In this document: positions 1-6,462 of the stretch, in pieces
Layout of the letters: each line of letters starts with the position of its first letter
Numbering within the stretch: position 1 is the first letter of the stretch
From: Porphyromonadaceae bacterium
GTDB taxonomy: Bacteria > Bacteroidota > Bacteroidia > Bacteroidales > Dysgonomonadaceae
Direction: 5' to 3'
Length of the DNA stretch: 12,965 nt
NCBI GenBank assembly: GCA_022840285.1
Contig: JALHIE010000038.1
Location: 15,228-28,192, forward strand
Position numbers and translations under genes: made by a program
Notes under the pieces: generated by a model
The model's database searches: none
What the model saw: the letters and a program-made list of their open reading frames with translations, nothing else
What the model was told of the DNA's origin: nothing

Positions 1-1
1 G

Positions 2-679
2 GTCTACTTGACCAACGAAATAAAAGCGTTGCAACAGGATATTATTAACACGCAAGGAGCAATGGATTCGGTGAATGCCGACGGGTACAAGGTATTGAAC
101 ATGCTCAACGCCAAATGGATCATTATGCCTACACAAAACGGGACCGTTCCTGTAGAGAATCCTTACGCTATGGGAAATGCCTGGTTTGTTGACAACATAC
201 GGTTTGTTAACAATGCCGATGAAGAGATCGATGCGTTAGCTGCAATCGATTTACACAATGAAGCCGTAGCCGATAAAAAATTTGAGCCTGTCTTGCGGGG
301 ATTCAGCATAACAGCCGCTGATTCAGCATCCACCATCGCACTGGTCGATTATGATTCAAACTTCATTACCTACACGGTAGATGCGAAAAAAGACGAATTG
401 GCCGTCTTTTCGGAGATTTATTATCCCAAGGGATGGGAAATTACCATCGACGGACAGCCTGCCCAAATGTTGCGCGCTAATTATACGCTGCGAGCCTTGC
501 CCATTTCTTCGGGAATACACCAAGTGGAGTTCCGTTTTGATCCGGCGAGTTTAAAAGTTACAGACACCGTTGCGTTTACAGCGTTGCTTATTATGTTATT
601 GACGGCAATTTATCTTATCATCAGAACAATAAAATCAAAAAACGGTTGTTGTTGTCCGCACTGCTTATTCCGGGTATAG
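2..679 (+). CDS. YfhO-family membrane protein, C-terminal part (5' end outside window)
   Basis: The reading frame is already open at base 2, so this is the last ~225 residues of a longer gene; the TTG at 8 is not the real start. YfhO-type proteins are large polytopic membrane proteins (about 800 residues in Bacteroidales), usually linked to glycosylation of cell-envelope polymers. The visible part matches the family's extracytoplasmic end: the NMLNAKWII stretch, then NPYAMGNAWFV, a beta-rich region with YYPKGWEITIDGQP and SGIHQVEFRF, and one last hydrophobic helix (VAFTALLIMLLTAIYLIIRT) followed by lysines. The tail after that helix, with CCCPHC, is unlike a normal YfhO ending. It probably exists only because a TGA stop at 635-637 has become TCA (see findings). 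The intended end is likely base 637. Family assignment is fairly secure; the exact biochemical role is unknown. Confidence 0.75.
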   Translation, partial: VYLTNEIKALQQDIINTQGAMDSVNADGYKVLNMLNAKWIIMPTQNGTVPVENPYAMGNAWFVDNIRFVNNADEEIDALAAIDLHNEAVADKKFEPVLRGFSITAADSASTIALVDYDSNFITYTVDAKKDELAVFSEIYYPKGWEITIDGQPAQMLRANYTLRALPISSGIHQVEFRFDPASLKVTDTVAFTALLIMLLTAIYLIIRTIKSKNGCCCPHCLFRV

Positions 680-1299
680 CTCGCGCACAGCAGAACTACC
701 GCATTGAACCCTCCCCCTGGGCATATTCATGGGGTGTGGGAATGGGAACAATGATTCCACAAGGCGGCTTGGCAGCGCATTTCAAGCCTGGGTTTGCACT
801 GGATACCGAAGTGGGCGGATTTTACGGAAATCTATTTCTGATGGCAAACGGTGGATTTTCGGCCAACAAACTTGCAAAAGAAATCCCAGTTGGAGACAAC
901 AGCCGGTGGCCGTCTGGTTCGGGGTCCATCCACGCGTTTATCGGTGTCAATTTGGGTGTGAATTTCGATGTTGACCAACTCAGCATATACCCTTTTGGAG
1001 GGTTGGCATACAGCTTCCTCGAACCCAACCTGAAAGCAGCAAACTCCGATCCCGCTCTGGATGGATTTAAGGTTGACGGGGTAGGCATCAATCTGGGAAT
1101 AGGTGTCGACCACAACATTCCCGATGGGAATTTCGAAGCGGGGGGCATTAACCGAATCCTGAAAATCGGACTCCGGTACCAATGCCAGATCCCCAATTAC
1201 AAAAAAAGTACCCCACTGCTCAACGGAACCACACACTGGATTACCCTGCGTTTCATGATTGGGAGTTCTTTCCCGGGCCGTGCAGTATATAATCAGTAG
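634..1299 (+). CDS. Small outer-membrane beta-barrel-like secreted protein (start codon apparently mutated)
   Basis: The frame encodes about 221 residues if read from position 634. The N-terminus there would be a textbook signal peptide: a basic KKR n-region, the hydrophobic stretch LLLSALLIPG, then a cleavage-like ARAQ. The codon at 634-636 is ATC, however, and the first recognised start codon in frame is TTG at 646, which would drop the basic n-region. After the signal peptide the protein is rich in Gly, aromatic residues and alternating hydrophobic strands (for example GVNLGVNFDV, GVGINLGIGVD, WITLRFMIG), as in small outer-membrane porin-like barrels. I do not recognise a named family. It lies directly behind the YfhO-type gene, probably in one transcript, and converges on the zinc-ribbon gene with 11 bases between the stops. 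Confidence 0.6.
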   Translation: MKKRLLLSALLIPGIARAQQNYRIEPSPWAYSWGVGMGTMIPQGGLAAHFKPGFALDTEVGGFYGNLFLMANGGFSANKLAKEIPVGDNSRWPSGSGSIHAFIGVNLGVNFDVDQLSIYPFGGLAYSFLEPNLKAANSDPALDGFKVDGVGINLGIGVDHNIPDGNFEAGGINRILKIGLRYQCQIPNYKKSTPLLNGTTHWITLRFMIGSSFPGRAVYNQ

Positions 1300-1310
1300 A
1301 GGTATCCTTT

Positions 1311-2078
1311 TTATTCCGTCGTAACTCCGGCCAATTCGGGGTCAATCATAATCCGTCCGCAATATTCGCACACGATAATTTTCTTTCCCATCTTGATATC
1401 CATTTGTTTTTGAGGCGGAATTTTATTGAAACAACCGCCGCAGGCACCGCGTTGAATAGGCACTATTCCTAACCCGTTACGCGCATTCTTGCGGATTCGT
1501 TTGAATGCGGTAAGCAAGCGGGGCTCAATAGTGGTTTCGGTCTTTTTTGCTTTTTCACGGATCTTTTCTTCCTGGGCTTTGGTTTCCGAAACGATATCAT
1601 CGAGCTCTTTCTTTTTGGCTTCCAGATCGAAGTTCTTTTCTTTCAGTTGTTCCTGAGCTGCTGCGATCTGTTCTTTAATCAGTTTTTCAGCTTGCGTATT
1701 TTCGCGGATGTGTTTTTCAGCCAATTCAATTTCAAGCGTTTCAAACTCCACCTCTTTCGATAAATGATCGAACTCCTTGCTGTTGCGAACATTTTCAAGC
1801 TGCTTATTGTACTTTTCAATTTTTGCTTTGCTCGTTTCGATTTTGAACTTTTCCTGCTTGGTCATATCGCTCAGCTCTTTCAAATCGAGCTCAAACTTAT
1901 TGATACGTGTTCCTAATCCGGCGATCTCGTCGTCAAGGTCGGCCACTTCGAGAGGAAGTTCTCCCCTCAGTGTTTTGATCTTGTCGATTTCGGAAAGATA
2001 GGATTGCAGCTTGTACAGCGATTTCAGTTTTTCGTCTACTGCAATATCTTCTACGGTAGTTTTTTTTCTTGTTGCCAT
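1311..2078 (-). CDS. Coiled-coil C4 zinc-ribbon protein (COG1579-like)
   Basis: This 255-residue protein has two parts. Residues ~15-185 are a long charged coiled coil rich in Glu and Lys, with no Pro breaks after residue 42. Residues ~205-245 form a C4 zinc ribbon with CGGC (Cys213 and Cys216) and CEYC (Cys237 and Cys240), the four expected zinc ligands. Members of this family are described as putative nucleic-acid-binding proteins; the cellular role is not settled. The start at 2078 (MATRKK) was chosen because the upstream extension to 2210 is low-quality, encodes a Cys-rich hydrophobic tail unlike the family, and overlaps a repeat-like spacer. The NIF3-family gene lies just upstream on the same strand, a pairing common in Bacteroidota, so the two are probably co-transcribed despite a 175-base gap. 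Confidence 0.85.
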   Translation of the reverse strand: MATRKKTTVEDIAVDEKLKSLYKLQSYLSEIDKIKTLRGELPLEVADLDDEIAGLGTRINKFELDLKELSDMTKQEKFKIETSKAKIEKYNKQLENVRNSKEFDHLSKEVEFETLEIELAEKHIRENTQAEKLIKEQIAAAQEQLKEKNFDLEAKKKELDDIVSETKAQEEKIREKAKKTETTIEPRLLTAFKRIRKNARNGLGIVPIQRGACGGCFNKIPPQKQMDIKMGKKIIVCEYCGRIMIDPELAGVTTE

Positions 2079-2100
2079 AATTATTTTATTTATTTTAGAT

Positions 2101-2250
2101 TTCAGACCGCTTCGCTGACAAATTTCAGATAGTAGACAGTCTAACGTCTGACACCTGATGTCTTTTAATAAAAAATGCAGTAACCAAACGAGAATTGTCG
2201 TTTTTGTCACTACATTACCTGTAACTGCGGGAACAACGTCTGACCGCTTT
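2101..2250. repeat. Decayed intergenic repeat between NIF3 and zinc-ribbon genes
   Basis: The 175-base spacer holds several short repeats. AACGTCTGAC occurs exactly at 2143-2152 and 2235-2244. GACCGCTT occurs at 2105-2112 and 2243-2250. TAGAC-A-GTCTA is a small perfect palindrome near 2132-2142. The GCTTCGCTG inside it recurs at 9892-9900 beside the rplQ terminator. No ORF or clear promoter box is present. It resembles the degenerate TCTGAC-type intergenic repeats of Bacteroidales genomes, but this is an impression from memory. Confidence 0.35.
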
Positions 2251-2253
2251 CTT

Positions 2254-3348
2254 TTACAGGTATTTCACGGGATTCGAATCGAATGCCGATTTATGAACGA
2301 CAAAGGTAGGAAATTTTTTCGAAATTACATCGGAAAAGATTTCTTTTGTGCAAATTTCCGATTCGTAATGTCCCACAACTGCGAGCAATAGATGGCTGTC
2401 CACATCGTAAAAATCGTTATACCTGGCTTCTCCCGTGATAAATGTATCGACACCGTATGCAATGGCTTCGGGGATAAGGAACGCACCTGCACCTCCACAC
2501 AAAGCTACGTCGTGTATCTCCCGATTCTGCAATTTGGTATGACGGATGGTCGGTAAATTGAATACATCTTTCAACAAATACAAAAACTCCTGTTCCGGGA
2601 TAGGTTCGGATAAAACACCCACTACCCCGCTCCCAACTTGTGCCCAATCGTTTTTGAGCGGATAAAAATCATAAGCAGGCTCTTCGTAGGGGTGGACTGA
2701 CAGCAAGGCTCGTAACACGTCTGCCTGCTTGAATCCGGGTAAAACGGTTTCGATCCTTACTTCTTTTTCGGAATGCAACTTCCCCGCATTGCCCACAAAA
2801 GGGTTTGCCGACTCGTTTGCCCGGAAAGTGCCTTCGCCGTGTAAATTGAAACTGCACGAATCATAATTGCCAATATTTCCTGCCCCGGCATTGAACAAGG
2901 CGTTCCGGACATACTCGACGTGCGATTCAGGAACAAAGGTAACCAGTTTCAGCAAGGAGTCTTTTTTAGGACTTAAAACACGGAGTTGCTGCAAACCAAG
3001 CATTTCCGCCAGTTTGAAGTTTACCCCTTGAGAAGCGTTATCGAGGTTGGTGTGCGCGGCGTAAACGACTATATCGTGTTTGATGGCCTTGATCATGCAC
3101 CGTTCCACATAGGTCCTCCCCGTCAGCGATTTAAACGGTTTAAAGGCCAACGGATGATGCGAAATGATCAGGTTACATCCCAGCGAAACAGCTTCGTCAA
3201 TCACACTCTCCGTCACGTCGAGGCTTAACAAGGCTGCTGTGGCTTCCCGGTTTATATCACCGACCTGGAGTCCGCTGTTGTCAAAATCCTCCTGTAACGG
3301 AACGGGAGCCAGATTCTCTATCGTCTGCAATATTTCTTTTATTCGCAT
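2254..3348 (-). CDS. NIF3/YbgI family dinuclear metal-binding protein with PII-like insert
   Basis: The 364-residue protein has the NIF3 fold signature. Its SHHP motif places His64 and His65, AHTNLD gives Asp103, and GHYESE near the C-terminus gives His327 and Glu331. These match the five metal ligands of E. coli YbgI by spacing. Between the two halves, residues ~133-230 look like the PII-like insert found in longer members (YqfO type), including the HPYEEPAYDFYPL stretch. Databases often label the family GTP cyclohydrolase 1 type 2 homolog, but its true substrate is uncertain. The start at 3348 (MRIKEIL) is preferred over the ATG at 3411, because a promoter box at 3370-3377 would lie inside the longer version. 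It heads a two-gene unit with the zinc-ribbon protein. Confidence 0.9.
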   Translation of the reverse strand: MRIKEILQTIENLAPVPLQEDFDNSGLQVGDINREATAALLSLDVTESVIDEAVSLGCNLIISHHPLAFKPFKSLTGRTYVERCMIKAIKHDIVVYAAHTNLDNASQGVNFKLAEMLGLQQLRVLSPKKDSLLKLVTFVPESHVEYVRNALFNAGAGNIGNYDSCSFNLHGEGTFRANESANPFVGNAGKLHSEKEVRIETVLPGFKQADVLRALLSVHPYEEPAYDFYPLKNDWAQVGSGVVGVLSEPIPEQEFLYLLKDVFNLPTIRHTKLQNREIHDVALCGGAGAFLIPEAIAYGVDTFITGEARYNDFYDVDSHLLLAVVGHYESEICTKEIFSDVISKKFPTFVVHKSAFDSNPVKYL

Positions 3349-3369
3349 AACAAATATCGGTTTTATCTG

Positions 3370-3377
3370 CAAATATA
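3370..3377 (-). promoter_or_regulatory. Bacteroidota-type -7 box for the NIF3 gene
   Basis: Read on the minus strand this is TATATTTG, a full match to the TAnnTTTG -7 consensus of Bacteroidota sigma-ABfr promoters. It lies 21 bases before the chosen ATG at 3348, giving a very short leader. No convincing -33 TTTG was found at the usual spacing. Confidence 0.5.
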
Positions 3378-3389
3378 CTCCAATTTTCG

Positions 3390-3397
3390 TATTTTTG
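3390..3397 (+). promoter_or_regulatory. Bacteroidota-type -7 box for the de-N-acetylase/PNGase unit
   Basis: TATTTTTG matches TAnnTTTG exactly and lies 25 bases before the ATG at 3423. It sits back to back with the -7 box of the NIF3 gene, with only 12 bases between them, so the two divergent promoters overlap. The -33 position is weak. Confidence 0.5.
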
Positions 3398-3422
3398 TGA
3401 TAAACAAACAAATTAGCTTGTC

Positions 3423-4067
3423 ATGAAGTACCTTATCATTGTCCTTTTCCTGTTTCTCCCTTTCAGTCTTGTACTGAGTCAGGATAAGAAAATAAATGTC
3501 ATCGTAATTGGCGCGCATCCGGATGATCCGGATGGAACGGCTGGCGGAACAGCCATAAAATTTGCAGAACTCGGGCACAACGTGTTATTTGTATCGCTAA
3601 CGAATGGAGACGCTGGGCACCAATCAAAGGGCGGAGGGGCGTTGGCAAAAATTCGCAGAACCGAAGCACAGGAAGCCGGAAAACGGTTGGGAGTGACATA
3701 TAGGGTTCTCGATAATCACGACGGCGAATTGCTACCCACCCTCGAAGTGCGCCACCAGGTAATCCGGTTGATTCGCGAGTGGAAGGCCGACATAGTAATT
3801 GGCCCCCGCCCGTACGATTATCATCCCGATCATCGGAACACGGCCATCCTGTTGCAAGATGCGGCCTATATGGTAATTGTTCCCAACGTGGCATCCGATA
3901 CTCCTCCCCTGAAAAGAAATCCCGTTTTCCTTTATGCACAAGACCGGTTCCAAAAGCCTTATCCGTTCATTCCGGATATTGCCATCGATATTTCCGACGT
4001 CCTGGACCGGAAGATTTACGCGATGGCGGCACACGAATCCCAATATTTCGAGTGGTTAGAACGATAA
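3423..4067 (+). CDS. Secreted PIG-L family de-N-acetylase, 3' end frameshifted
   Basis: The 214-residue ORF starts with a signal peptide (MKYLIIVLFLFLPFSLVLSQ), so the enzyme acts outside the cytoplasm. It then shows PIG-L/LmbE hallmarks: AHPDD at residues ~31-35 (the Asp/His metal and catalytic motif), GGTAIKFAELGH, SLTNGDAGH, and a second zinc-ligand motif YHPDHR at ~138. The family removes acetyl groups from N-acetylglucosamine-type sugars using zinc. The ORF stops at 4067 right after YFEWLER, but the next frame continues sensibly to 4216, so one base appears to be missing near 4056-4065. The restored protein would be about 264 residues. The catalytic core is complete before the break, so activity may survive. 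The PNGase F-type gene follows in the same direction. Confidence 0.8.
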   Translation: MKYLIIVLFLFLPFSLVLSQDKKINVIVIGAHPDDPDGTAGGTAIKFAELGHNVLFVSLTNGDAGHQSKGGGALAKIRRTEAQEAGKRLGVTYRVLDNHDGELLPTLEVRHQVIRLIREWKADIVIGPRPYDYHPDHRNTAILLQDAAYMVIVPNVASDTPPLKRNPVFLYAQDRFQKPYPFIPDIAIDISDVLDRKIYAMAAHESQYFEWLER

Positions 4068-4216
4068 TTCCCGCGGTGAAAGAGGCTCTTGAGAAATGGT
4101 ACGGAAAGGAAAAAGCAGACAAGATTACCGATGCCGAAGCCTTTGAAATATGCGAATACGGAAGACAACCCAACGAATCCGAAATCAGGGAATTATTTCC
4201 CATGATTGGTAAATAA
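4058..4216 (+). pseudogene. Out-of-frame C-terminus of the PIG-L de-N-acetylase
   Basis: In the -1 frame relative to the upstream ORF, this stretch encodes a charged helical tail (PAVKEALEKWYGKEKAD, then ITDAEAFEICEYG, ending ELFPMIGK). It has no start of its own and begins where the PIG-L ORF stops. It is best read as the same gene after a single-base deletion, or as a sequencing/assembly error. There is no slippery heptamer or poly-A run at the junction that would favour programmed frameshifting. Confidence 0.65.
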
Positions 4217-4251
4217 AACTTCAAAAACAGACAACACGAAACCATCTATTT

Positions 4252-5484
4252 ATGAGAAAACTATTGATCACTGTTGTGCTCCTGTTACTTTTTCCGCTGG
4301 CTTTTTATGCGTTGAACAGGACAAAAAAAACTGTTCATCTGCCTGTTTTTCAACAGACACCCGTTCTGTTTAATCCGGCGGACTATCCCGACGGCCTAGT
4401 ACAAAAGGAGGACCTGATCTATTTGGGAAACGGACGTATTGTACTGAAAAAAGTTCGCGTTCCCCAATTCAAGAATTATACCGAAGTCGAAATTGCCGTT
4501 ACGCTCGTTTCAAATGGTGATCCCTGGGACAAATCGGGGTCTTGCTTTGTAATTCCAAAATCTTCAAAAATCACCATGATGGATATCGCTCGCAATTCGG
4601 CGGCCTATCCGCAGCAAGACACGGTGAAACATGAGTCCTTGATCGGGATTGTACAAGGGAAGGATTATTTGCCGACTGTAGAATTGATGCGATTCATGAC
4701 ACCTTTCGGAGTGGGACACTTCAGCCGGAATGACGATCCGGTATCTGCCAAACGACGCCCGGTTTATGTGGATGGATGGGCGGAAAACGTTATATGGAAA
4801 CAGGAAATATCGGATTTGCTGCCCCTGCTCGAAGACGAAGCCTATATAGGCGTTTATATTGATACCTGGACGAAAGAAGGTTACCGCATTGACGTTCAAC
4901 TCTCCTTTACCGAAAGCAATGTGCGCGGCGACAAAAAACCGCGGCTGCACGTTGAGCCGCTAATAAACACCAATTATTATCTCGGACAGCGGCATCCCGA
5001 TATTTTTTCGCGCAAGGACGTGGAAGTACCGTTTACCGTTCCGGAAAAAGCAAAAAACATCCGCCTAAAATACATTGCTACCGGCCACGGCGGTCACTCG
5101 GGAGGAGATGAGTTCCATCCGCAGCGGAATATCCTGAAGATTAATGGCTCGGAGGTGTTGAATTTTCTGCCCTGGCGAACGGATTGTGCTTCGTTTCGAC
5201 GGTTTAATCCCACATCCGGTGTATGGCTGCAAAAAAGGACAATGGCCTATATCAGCGACCAGGGCAAACGTGCCGAAAAGGAAATTGAAGAGCCCCTCGC
5301 TTCATCCGATTTATCGCGGAGCAACTGGTGTCCGGGCAGTGATGTTGCCCCGGTAGAGGTCAATCTGCCGAACCTGGCCACAGGCAATCACACGCTGACC
5401 ATAAGCATCCCCGAATCAAGCCCCATTGAGGAAAACAAGTTGAACCACTGGCTTGTCTCGGCGTACTTGGTGTGGGAAGAATAG
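4252..5484 (+). CDS. PNGase F-type peptide N-glycosidase (EC 3.5.1.52-like)
   Basis: PNGase F hydrolyses the amide bond between Asn and the first GlcNAc of N-linked glycans. This 410-residue protein has a signal or anchor segment at 1-22 and the two-domain jelly-roll layout. GDPWDK places Asp93 at the position of catalytic Asp60 of the Elizabethkingia enzyme. FMTPFGVGHF aligns with its FITPYWVGTE. YIDTW puts Asp204 at the Glu118 position, a conservative change. GDEF puts Glu287 at the Glu206 position. PWRTDC and RSNWCPG are typical of the C-terminal domain. The protein is longer than the 314-residue mature PNGase F, mainly through insertions at ~103-145 and ~160-180. It starts 35 bases after the de-N-acetylase frame ends, so the two are probably one operon. 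Its stop lies one base from that of the converging SGNH remnant. Confidence 0.85.
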   Translation: MRKLLITVVLLLLFPLAFYALNRTKKTVHLPVFQQTPVLFNPADYPDGLVQKEDLIYLGNGRIVLKKVRVPQFKNYTEVEIAVTLVSNGDPWDKSGSCFVIPKSSKITMMDIARNSAAYPQQDTVKHESLIGIVQGKDYLPTVELMRFMTPFGVGHFSRNDDPVSAKRRPVYVDGWAENVIWKQEISDLLPLLEDEAYIGVYIDTWTKEGYRIDVQLSFTESNVRGDKKPRLHVEPLINTNYYLGQRHPDIFSRKDVEVPFTVPEKAKNIRLKYIATGHGGHSGGDEFHPQRNILKINGSEVLNFLPWRTDCASFRRFNPTSGVWLQKRTMAYISDQGKRAEKEIEEPLASSDLSRSNWCPGSDVAPVEVNLPNLATGNHTLTISIPESSPIEENKLNHWLVSAYLVWEE

Positions 5485-5485
5485 T

Positions 5486-6097
5486 TTATCGCCTCACAGG
5501 GAAAATCTTTCGCATGGTGTCGGCAAAAACGGCTCCCATCCGTTGTTGAATGTATTGCTCTTTCCCGTTTTCGGGATGCCATCCAAAAATTTCACCGTCA
5601 ATTTCTTGTTTATCACCCGTAAACAAACGGCTTATTTGTTCTCCCGTAACCGGATGAAGAGCATTCCTGGAGAACCCGATGAATTTATCGAACTCCACTA
5701 CCGGAAATCCCCATTTTTCGGCCAGTTTTCTCACGGAAGTGTTGTAGGTTACCCTCCCGTCGTGCCAATCGGTGCAAAGCACAACGACAGCAGGTTTTCC
5801 ACTCCGGCTGTTGAAATATTTCGATTTCCTGTCAAACTTCAGGTTGTAACAATCGGCAAGGTACCGTTTGATGACGTAGTCGAACGCAGCGGCGTAATTG
5901 CTCCGGTCGAAAGGCACCGGGTACTCGGTGTAGTTAGGCTTTAGCTGCGATTCGTCGAAGACATCCCTGTCGTGGACCTGCATAATCACAAGAGCATCAA
6001 TATGTTCCAGTTCTTCGATGGAGTATAATGTTCCGTCAATAATCCGGTTGGCAGCATCGGCAATGGCTTCACCGCCAATGGCTCTGTTAAACAGCAT
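5486..6097 (-). pseudogene. SGNH/GDSL-hydrolase-like protein (DUF5040-like), N-terminus missing
   Basis: The ORF encodes 203 residues beginning MLFNRAIGGEAIADA, with an in-frame TAA directly before the ATG. NRAIGGE resembles block II of SGNH hydrolases (Asn-x-Gly-Gly), DALVIMQVHDRDVF the block III strand, and NALHPVTGEQ the C-terminal catalytic His block. The block I GDS serine motif, which should come some 30-50 residues earlier together with a signal peptide, is absent. The gene is therefore most likely a 5'-truncated remnant and catalytically dead. It follows a second remnant (DUF5916) by eight bases, which points to a deletion junction. The body of the ORF is intact with no internal stops, so the truncation may be recent. 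The family label is from memory and moderately sure. Confidence 0.5.
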
Positions 6098-6105
6098 TTA
6101 CCGGG

Positions 6106-6462
6106 TTAAAAAATCCACGCGTACGAAACTTTCACCAGGTAATCGTTTTGAGGAACAGCCTCATTCCCCTGCACCGCTCTTCCTTGCGACCATACCAGGT
6201 AGAGTACAGACCCGGGCTTGTACTCCCACCGATAAACCAGGTTAGAGCGGAATTGAAGAAAATAAAAATCGGGATTATCATAGGGGTAGGAATCACTAAA
6301 TCTATCTGCCCGCGGATGAGTTACTGTCTTATCTCCCGAAAACAGATAGGGAAGCGCATACCACTGCAGGGACATATCGGGGGTAATACCGTAATAATTG
6401 GTAAACTGAATGTACCCGAACGCTTCGTTCCCCCCACTACTAGCGAAGTTTTTTTGCCTCAA
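6106..6462 (-). pseudogene. C-terminal remnant of a DUF5916 outer-membrane protein
   Basis: The 118-residue ORF matches the extreme C-terminus of DUF5916 proteins, which are normally some 700-900 residues with an N-terminal carbohydrate-binding-like domain and a C-terminal beta barrel. The clearest parts are ITPDMSLQWYALPYLFSG, HPRADRF, and FRSNLVYRWEYKPGSVLY followed by LVWSQGR and the aromatic end SYAWIF, typical of barrel closure. The first ~11 residues (MRQKNFASSGG) do not look like the family and coincide with a hairpin plus T-run readable on the opposite strand. The ATG overlaps the DUF6448 stop as ATGA, but this is probably chance. No signal peptide or N-terminal domain is present, so I regard it as a fragment left by a deletion. 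Confidence 0.6.
6422..6455 (+). terminator. Terminator-like hairpin at the DUF6448/DUF5916 junction
   Basis: CTTCG at 6423-6427 pairs with CGAAG at 6444-6448, extended by G-T pairs on both sides. Seven T residues follow at 6449-6455 on the plus strand. There is no plus-strand gene here for it to end, so it may be foreign noncoding sequence caught at a junction, or chance. Confidence 0.25.

Noticed and set aside
656..676. CCCPHC cysteine cluster at the YfhO C-terminus as a metal-binding tail
   Set aside because: It is the out-of-frame reading of the next gene's signal peptide and depends on the apparent loss of the TGA at 635-637.
2079..2210. Longer N-terminus for the zinc-ribbon protein starting at 2210
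   Set aside because: The added 44 residues are encoded by repeat-like spacer, are Cys-rich and hydrophobic, and do not fit a coiled-coil cytoplasmic protein.
4050..4070. Programmed ribosomal frameshift in the PIG-L gene
   Set aside because: There is no slippery heptamer, A-run or downstream hairpin at the junction; a one-base deletion or sequencing error is simpler.
5453..5944. 163-residue plus-strand frame overlapping the end of the PNGase gene
   Set aside because: It is antisense to the SGNH-like remnant, whose frame gives clear family-like motifs; this one gives none.
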